Part shown: one piece after another, positions 57,239-64,000 of the stretch
Layout of the letters: every line of letters starts with the position of its first letter
Position numbering within the stretch: the stretch's first letter is position 1
Made by a program: the position numbers and the translations under genes
NCBI GenBank assembly: GCA_015680685.1
Contig: MNCI01004806.1
Coordinates: forward strand, 109,626-173,625
DNA length: 64,000 nucleotides
DNA from: Gnetum montanum
Taxonomy: Eukaryota > Streptophyta > Gnetopsida > Gnetales > Gnetaceae
Direction: 5' to 3'
Notes under the pieces: model-generated
What the model saw: the letters and a program-made list of their open reading frames with translations, nothing else
What the model was told of the DNA's origin: nothing
Databases searched by the model: none

Positions 57239-58177
57239 TGATGAAGTGTCATAAAGTCAATGCATAGACTAGGATGTGTATACGGGGTCACGTATAAGTG
57301 GCCATGTCGACGCGGGCCCATTGACGTAGCCTCCCTACGTCAACGTGGCCCCGTTTACATAGCCATCCTTCCCGGCCTATAAATATGAAGGCCTTCCACC
57401 TCATTTAGGCATCTTTTTGAGTAGTTGTAGTGAAGCTCTTGCAGTTTGCTCCTGTAAGAGATAGAATATTTTCCAAGTGCCCACAGAAAGTGTAAGAAAA
57501 GTGATCAGATCTTTATTCGAGCATTGATGTATCTAAGCCCATTGGCATGACGACAATAAAGATGAACTGTTCAAGCATACCTTGCAGCATTTGGACTTAG
57601 TTATTTCATGCATTCAATAGTTTAATATGTTTGTGCTTTATTAATTACTTGTTTATGCTTTATTAGTTACTTGTTGATTATTTATGTTTTCATTATTATA
57701 ATTTCAATTGTTATTGTGCATTCGTAGTTTGTTAAAAACATAAGTACGACCATCTCGAACGTAATCCAAACACTTGGTAAGCCCAATGACTCTTAACGTC
57801 TGGTGACCTAGTAGTGTTAGGAAATGCTCAGAACGTGCTCAGAAGATGGGACCAGATACTTATGCTAGGAGTAGTTATAATATAAACTAGGATAATTAGA
57901 GATTAGATAACAGTTTATTCCTTACTTTTCATACCTTAATTAGTCGCTGAAAAGATAATTAAAAAGATATAAAAATCATTAGCCTTAGTCTCACTTAACC
58001 ATTGTAAATAGGACCTCACAAGTGAGATTAGGATGACAACGACTGTTCTAACCCAAGGTTTCACTGGTTAGAAGTCTGGTGTATGTTAAGTGCTTCCAGT
58101 CTGCAGATTTCGACCGAGTCGCGCGTGAACACTCGTGATTCGTATGGTTGGGCGTAGGGGTACCTAGCTGCTCATCA
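57239..58177 (+). mobile_element. Solo LTR, GGCC subfamily, perfect TSD
   Basis: A 939-bp LTR: start TGATGAAGTG, a GC-rich palindrome array in U3 (CATGTCGACGCGGGCCCATT, CTACGTCAACGTGGCCCCG; 57290-57365), TATAAATA at 57378-57385, CTTTATTCGAGC near 57512, AATAAA at 57555-57560, end GCTGCTCATCA. CTTAT flanks both sides (57234-57238 and 58178-58182). It keeps many CpGs and is the least decayed LTR in the window. It inserted into the repeat shared with 35893-36745. Confidence 0.94.
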
Positions 58178-58585
58178 CTTATGGTGTAGGTACACCTCTT
58201 TTGAACCTCTTTTTCATCCCTACAAGTGGTTAATTATATCTTCAAGAAGCTGGGAAGACATCTTGGAAATCAAAGAGAGGTTTGGACCAAGTGCTAAGAT
58301 TTCATAAGAAATGTTACAAGTGATTAGGAGATATCTTGCTTAGAGAGGAGACATCTTGTCTTTGTTAGAGATGTCTTTAGGGAAATGTCTTGTTATAATA
58401 AGAGATGTTTCATTTCAATAGGAGATGTCTTACATGGATAATATATGTCTTGTATAAGAGCTAGAGTTGATAGGGAGATGTCTCAACAAGCTTGTAAATG
58501 TTCTGTATTACCATGGAAAGTTTTGATTTGGAATTTCTAAGTTAAAATAGTTGAAAAAAGATGATAACAAGATGAAAATAACTAA
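58178..58585 (+). repeat. Second copy of AAGACATC/GATGTCTT repeat
   Basis: Starts TTATGGTGTAGGTACACCTC and carries many GAGATGTCTT and GACATCTTG units (58250-58500). Homologous to 35893-36300. It is cut on the left by the solo LTR insertion and on the right by element 4. Confidence 0.6.
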
Positions 58586-59464
58586 TGATGAGTGGCAAGG
58601 TACCCCTACACTCAACCATACGAATATGAGTGTTCATGCATGATCCAGTCAAACACCACAGATGGGCTAGTTGTGGTATCTAGATAGTTACACATTGATC
58701 GCAGTTCACTGTCTTCCCACCTAGACTAGTATTTTCTTTTTCACGTATGGTTTAGTCCAAAGCGAGGTGTATGATGTGGCCCTAAACTAGTGCTACTCCT
58801 AGAGACAATGGAAAATAACTTTCATTAAGCTAAGAGGGAATGGGAGAAGAGAATCTAAGCTAGCCTAAGTGTGATGAGCATCCATCCTTAATCATCCATA
58901 CACATCTTGGACCTCGTGTACTACTATTGGAATTACTAAGTGCATGTCCTAGGTACATTACTAGGATACTAAGTAGTCACACTTAAATGCTCATGATTAA
59001 GTCGTACTCATTCCACATTAATAGCATGAATTGTAAATGACAAGAAAGTAAATATTAACTAAAGGAAACAGTAAATAACAATTAACAATTAAAGTAATTA
59101 AGAGCTAAGTAAATGTTGCAACGATGAAGTGATCTCGATCTTTCTTGCTGGTCATGTGTGTGTCCAAGTACATCATACTTGAATAAAGGTTTCGTACAAT
59201 TATAATCATCACATTGTGGGCATGCACTAGGGAAAGGGTTGAGATGAACTAGAAATGAACAAAAAGACTCTACTTCTACACTTACTCTAACACTAATTGA
59301 CTCCCTTCATGTATGCCTAAATGTGGTATTTATAGGCTTACATAGGAACCACGATATCGTGTATCCGATATCATTAGCCAAGCCACAATATTGCATACCT
59401 AATATCGTGGATATGATATTGTGGGTCCGATATATTAGAGCCCGATAAATCATGGTTCATCATA
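58586..59464 (-). mobile_element. 3' LTR of element 4, GATATC subfamily
   Basis: Minus strand: starts TGATGAACCATGATTTATCG, has about six GATAT(C/T) palindromes (59349-59445), TATAAATA at 59327-59334, the R/U5 block with GTACGAAACCTTTATTCAAG-like sequence, and ends GCCACTCATCA. It is closest to the lone LTR at 1970-2933. Confidence 0.87.
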
Positions 59465-59476
59465 CCCCCAGAACTA
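59465..59476 (-). promoter_or_regulatory. Polypurine tract of element 4
   Basis: Minus-strand GTTCTGGGGGTA directly precedes the 3' LTR, and CTCGAGGATGAGTTTTCATT lies upstream as in the other elements. Confidence 0.83.
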
Positions 59477-59642
59477 AATGAAAACTCATCCTCGAGTTGA
59501 ACAAAATGAGAACAAGCCCAATTGATTACATAGTGGATAGGTATGAGATTATTGACTAACTAGGAATTTATTCATGCCATAGTGGAGAATTGAATACAAA
59601 AAAATTGGGACACAGATATCAAATTATAGAATTTATTGGAAC

Positions 59643-62426
59643 TCATGTGGTTCCTGGTGGCAGTGGTTCCTCCATGGGTCTCTTCCCCTTGTCTTGTACT
59701 CCAAGTTTTGGAAGTTGATGGCCCTGAAGGAGTGCCTAGAGCTTTTTCTCCTTGAATTAGGGATCTTGTGCCATCCATGCTAATGCTCCAATGTTTGATG
59801 GAGTCTTCACCTCCCATGGACATGGTAGTTGCAGGAACATCTGATTGACCTTGACATACCAAGTCGCAAATAGCCATCATTCCTCTTCATAGGCTTTGGC
59901 TTTGTCTTTGTATTTCTAGTAATCTATAAGCCATCAAGCCAAGTCTTCCACAACATCTTTTTGTCTTTGGTAGCTGTTTTTAACCACCTCTAACTCAGAA
60001 TTTTCCACTTATAATTTTTGCAACGTCTTCTTATGCTCAACAAATTTTGTTTTATATTTTGCGTAGGTGGTTGCTACCTACTTCTCTAGCTGTGTTCTTA
60101 GATGACCTACTACTAACATGGCTAAATTGGCATATCACAAGTTTGCTAATTCCATGTACTCTATAAGATCTTGTATTTTTAGGTCTTGGCTTTTAAGCTT
60201 TTCTTGGTGGATGAATGCATAGGTATCCAATATGGCCCACTACTCAATGTTTTGAGCACTAAGAGTGTTGTTATGAGCCTTGTCCATATGGATTTCTTTT
60301 TCAATTACTTGCTTGTACATCCCCACCTAGTCCATGAAGTGTTCCTTTAGCTTTTCATGTTGCTTGGCCTCATTTTACCACATTCTTATTTCAATTACCA
60401 TCTTTTGAAGAATTGTGTGCACCTCCTCCATTGAAAGGGTTTGATTTTCTCTAACCAAGTGAATCATGTCCTGGTTGACCCTGAATAATTGTTTTTGTAA
60501 CTGCTAAAAATTTTCTTCAAGAGTATTCTTTGTTCTCCCATAGTGGTCAACCAGAGATTATCTGCAGCAAGCTGTTTACTCTTCTCTTGCAAGGCCTTGA
60601 GTGCTTTGGCATGTGCATATGTTTGAGCTTGTGCCTTAGAAGCATCCCAATCAACCTTCTCTTTCTCCTATGCCACTTTCTTATTTTCTACCAAAAATTT
60701 ATTAAGTTGCTTTATCTTGAAGGACTCTAGCTAGTCTATAGGGATGAATTGAGATGGGTCTCGCTATGTAGCTGACAGGGTGATCAGCCTCTCTTGGAGT
60801 CTTTTCAACTTCGCCTCTTCATGCTCAACATTGATCTTTGACATAACTAGCTTTTCTTTGGTGGAGATGAGATCTAATTGAGTTGTTGTGACACCTTGAG
60901 GGATGTTAAATAGGGATGTCATCACTTGTCTTATCTGCAACAATTGATTGAGAACATCCTCAGGTTCCGCATGAGTCATTGAGGGACCGACCAAAGTTTG
61001 AGCATTGCATGCTTCCATAAAGTTTGTCGGTGGCACAATAGGAACATTGAATGATTTTTTATGTGGTCCACAACCACTTCTATGGCTCCTACTATATCTT
61101 AGTGCTGCATGACCACTACTATGGCCCCTTCACCAGTTTTCAATTGCACCTAAGAAGATGCAATGTTCCTTGAGATCTGTTATGACTAGTGCGATTCCCC
61201 TCCTCCTGTTTGGATTGACACCTTGTCCCATGCATAATTGATGGATACTATGGATCATACGGTATCACCTATGACTTGGATGAGGTTGGTCTCATCACAG
61301 CTTCCGTAGTCGACTGTCTCAACGATGACCCTAAGATGGCTCATCAACAGTCAATAATCCTATGGCGATGGAGACGGTTAGTCTTACTGGCATGTGCTAG
61401 GGCCCACTTCTTGTTGTTGACTGGGCCTTGTGCTTGGGAGTTGGCTAGGCCCTGTAGTTTGAGTTGTAGTGGGCCCCACCGTCTATTCTTATTTTGGCTT
61501 CAATGTCTCACTAGCACTTTTCCTTGGGGCTGGTGGCTTCAGTAACTTAGCAAATGAAGCATTTTGGGCCTTTCTAGGGACGTCATTGGTGTACCCCAGA
61601 ATTCTAGCATGTTGGCACAACTTCCTGTTGAGACAAGGGAAGGGCAATATGAAATTCCCTATCTTGTGTTCCTCAAACTGCCTCAAAATCTCTGTTAGAT
61701 ATAGATGGGGTAGGTTGGCATTAACTTTTCCCATCAATATCACACTTCCTCTAACCACATATGTGGAGATTCTTCTTTTGTGGGGAAGATGTGATATGTA
61801 ACGATCTTGAAATATATTCTCTCTTCCAATGTTAGCTCTCCATACATTTTATCCTCCTTGTCGTACACCCTTTTTAACCAGATCTTTTGTGCATCAGCAT
61901 TGGAGCGAGTGGGCAGGTGAGCAACTTTTGACCCTATATTCGGAAGATTCAACACTTCCAAAATGGCTTTGGTAGAGAAATCTACAAAAACACCACCAAT
62001 ATCAATTATTGTGCCTTATTTTTTATTGTGCCAAAATTGATATGTCTCTCCCAGGTACCAAGCATCACTTTTAGAGAGAATAGGCCAAAATGGGGATCCT
62101 TTGAGTTGGTCCCTGACTGCCTCAAGAGAAAAGTCAGTGAAAGGTCCAAAGTTGAGTTCCACGATCACAATTGCTAATGTGGACCTTTCATGAATCGCTT
62201 GAACGCATTTTGGGGACAACGTGAGATGTTGCCCCTATTTAGGTGCTTCAACAGTTCCTCCTTTAGCCTGTCCTAATTGCATAGTAACAGGAGGCTCTTG
62301 ATGTATGTTAAATGATTATGCCTCTTGTTCTACACATTTCTTGGGAGATGCTTGGCCTTTACCTCTCCTCGGTTGTTTGGATGCACCTTGAGAGGATCCT
62401 CCTTGTTGTCCACATTTAGGGGCCAT
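59643..62426 (-). pseudogene. aORF of element 4: coiled-coil protein, unrecognised
   Basis: Sense-strand gene of about 928 codons from ATG at 62426 to TGA at 59643. The N-terminus is basic and Gly/Gln-rich (MAPKCGQQGG, then KQPRRGKGQ). Near residue 92 NFGPF(x5)L(x2)VRDQLKGSPFWPI and WYLGETY; near residue 197 GELTLEERIYFKIVTY; near 223 VRGSVILMGKVNANLPHLYL; then LPFPCLNRKLCQHARILG. From about residue 463 to 840 the reading (with frame changes) is rich in Leu, Glu, Lys and Gln with heptad character. Near 850 comes FATWYVKVNQM, and the end is Pro-rich (KRPMEEPLPPGTT). Five or more stops or frameshifts break it. Not recognised, and no membrane segment is seen. Confidence 0.72.
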
Positions 62427-62734
62427 TTGCAATCACACAAGTCTGACTATTAGTAAGGTTATTTACAAAATTTAACTTATACCCTTACTTCTTGCCTTTA
62501 ATGAATTCATTTCTTGTTTAGTATGATCTAGAGTTAGGAAATTTTATGAAAATGTCCCTAAAAGTCTTGATATTGGGCCCAATTTAATTAGGTAGCTCCA
62601 AAATTTAATTCTCATGGTGTGGGTGAAGAGATAAAATTGATTTTGGCAACATGTTTAACATTTTTACGATCATTTGCCTTTTATAATATCCTTCAAGTGA
62701 TGATGAATTTCAAAAAAATTATGCGTAACCTGGA

Positions 62735-62765
62735 GGGTACCCTTCCCCCACGACTAAGCTGAACA
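62735..62765 (-). promoter_or_regulatory. PPT-like sequence upstream of element 4 aORF
   Basis: Minus-strand TTCAGCTTAGTCGTGGGGGA, followed by AGGGTACC, closely matches the 3' PPT context (TTCACTTAGTCGTGGGGGTA in element 2). It is not followed by an LTR. It may be a second plus-strand priming site or a duplicated fragment of the element end. Confidence 0.45.
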
Positions 62766-62937
62766 CTCCAGGTTTAGACAGGTTCAATCGGAATGGAAAT
62801 TAGAGTGTTAACGAGCAAGTTATGGATGTTTGAATGATAGGTGCGCAAGCTAGAAAATTCATAGAAGAAAATTTGAACAACTTCCCTTGCATGAACAGTG
62901 AAAAATGATGTTGACGTGCACAGGGGATCCATATGTA

Positions 62938-63018
62938 TGGTTTTTATGGACATGATATCATGTACCCAATAGTGCAAACTTGATATCGCGTCGGACTTGA
63001 TATCGAGTACTTGATATC
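62938..63018 (-). promoter_or_regulatory. Internal U3-like promoter of element 4
   Basis: Four GATATC palindromes within 65 bp (62954-62959, 62982-62987, 62999-63004, 63013-63018) are followed on the minus strand, about 10 nt later, by a weak TATA-like CCATAAAAACC (about 62935-62946). The array type matches this element's LTR, not the GGCC type of element 3. It sits about 515 bp upstream of the aORF ATG. Confidence 0.45.
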
Positions 63019-64000
63019 AAGGCCTATTGAAAATAGGGTACTTAGTAAAATTAATGAATTTCTAAATTTCCAAGGCCAAGAATGAAGGATTTGAGGTTAA
63101 TTGGAAAGGTCTAGGGTAGCATTTAATAGATTGAGAGGCACAAAAAGTATAATGGGGTAGAATCTGAAAATGAAATTCATGAATAGAGTGAGGAAAAAGG
63201 ACATGTTATGGTGCATAGGAACGTTTGAATTAAAAGGATGATAAAGGAAAGAATAGATCTGACAATGAAGTACTTGGAGGGTATAAAATGATGTAGTGGT
63301 GTGAAACAAGTGCAAATTACAAAAGTCACACAAGTGGATCCTCCCCAAAGTAGGTTCCAACCTATAATGCCCTTGCATAACCACACCTTAAAAATTATGT
63401 AGGCACTAAAAGGGCTAAATGTAATCTACACCAATGCAACAAAACACACACACATATGTTAAATTTCACCACGATGAGGTATGAGTTCTATGTCACACAA
63501 GACACAAGTTAGAAATACTTAGACAGTGAGATGAAACGAATTGTAGAAGGGATTACAGAGATCGGGACATGAGGTAACTAACCTAGGGCATAATGAATCT
63601 TGAGTGTAGGGTGTGATTAATGTGTCATTAGCCTGTTGCTCCAAAATCAAGACTAAGTCCATTCTTCCAATTAGTGACATCACATTTTTTCATCCAATGA
63701 TGGACAACCATAAGAGCACCATGACAACAAGGTTTTTGATCACTTGGCATTTTGTCTAAGGGAGGAGTGATTTGGAATTTCTTTATGGCACACATGTCTA
63801 TTTTTTTTCTAGCCACTTTGGCACTTTATTTGCCCCAATAGTGAATTGGAGAAGCCACCAACCTTCAGGCATGGGTGCATGTCTTTCCAGTGGGACTCCC
63901 AGAACAACATTAAGTTTCTTTATTGAGTGCCTTCATTACTCTTACTCCCATTTTGCATTAGATCTACAAGGATCTTAGTACAACTAAGCTACATGATAGC
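63019..64000 (-). other. Element 4 leader toward integrase
   Basis: Non-coding. Matches 42480-43270 of element 3: GTGGATCCTCCCC and CCCTTGCATAACC at 63334-63383, ATTAGTGACATCACATTTTTT-like at 63670-63690, and GGCATGGGTGCATGTC near 63858. No conserved frame. Confidence 0.6.

Larger units (their letters stand above)
58586..64000 (-). mobile_element. Gypsy element 4, 3' half, with aORF
   Basis: Minus-strand element with 3' LTR 58586-59464, PPT, aORF, internal U3-like promoter and the leader toward integrase, which would lie beyond the window. ACTAA (58581-58585) is the candidate target duplication. At 63850-63890 the sequence matches 43208-43240 of element 3 (ACCTTCAGGCATGGGTGCATG and following), so integrase should begin about 700-900 bp past the window end. 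Confidence 0.82.

Noticed and set aside
59572-59880. 102-codon minus-strand frame
   Set aside because: Shadow frame of the aORF C-terminus. The conserved FATWYV motif is read in another frame.
1-64000. CRISPR arrays, operons, bacterial genes, tRNA or rRNA genes
   Set aside because: None seen. Repeats are transposon-derived, and codon and element content are those of a plant nuclear genome.

Overview
The window is plant nuclear DNA from a retrotransposon-dense, gene-poor region. The evidence is Ty3/gypsy elements with Athila-like reverse transcriptase and integrase and a tRNA-Asp type primer site, Ty1/copia elements with a tRNA-iMet primer site, TG...CA LTRs with 5-bp target duplications, and heavy C-to-T decay at former CpG sites. 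The species cannot be named from this sequence. A large-genome seed plant fits. No intact host gene, rRNA or tRNA gene was found, and no open frame is long enough to be a working element protein.

Layout. 1-5498: AT-rich DNA with a SINE-like element (690-880), a diverged tandem repeat (953-1858), a lone gypsy LTR (1970-2933) and a Ty1/copia remnant with its 3' LTR (3060-4440). 5499-24797: gypsy element 2 (minus strand, TSD ATGTG/ATGTA), split by gypsy element 1 (plus strand, from 7386), which ends inside a 707-base N gap (16208-16914). 24798-28635: mostly unassigned AT-rich DNA. 28636-35417: a Ty1/copia element (minus strand) with two LTRs, PBS, PPT and a perfect TSD CAAAT. 35418-37912: interspersed repeats. 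37913-51887: gypsy element 3 (minus strand, TSD CCCAT/TCCAT), carrying a solo LTR at 47748-48544 (TSD AGTTG). 51888-57238: a cluster of tandem and inverted repeats. 57239-58177: a solo LTR (TSD CTTAT). 58586-64000: 3' half of gypsy element 4 (minus strand), which runs off the window.

The four gypsy elements and three lone LTRs form one related group. Order in the sense direction: 5' LTR, PBS, gag, protease, reverse transcriptase, RNase H, integrase with a GPY/F-like end, an internal purine tract, about 2 kb of leader, then in elements 3 and 4 an extra sense-strand gene of about 930-940 codons (here 'aORF'), PPT, 3' LTR. The aORF predicts a basic N-terminus, a conserved globular part and a long coiled-coil C-terminus. 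I do not recognise it. Ahead of it lies a small copy of the LTR's own U3 layout: an array of palindromes followed about 20 nt later by a TATA-like box. Each element's internal array uses the same motif type as its LTRs: GATATC in element 4, GGCC-type in element 3. Elements 1 and 2 have lost the aORF body but keep both edges. This module is the most interesting thing in the window.

Assembly faults: single Ns at 7693 and 7870 bracket a 176-base contig that appears to be inserted backwards, and the 707-base gap hides the end of element 1. All protein statements come from reading by eye, with frameshifts and stops in every copy.
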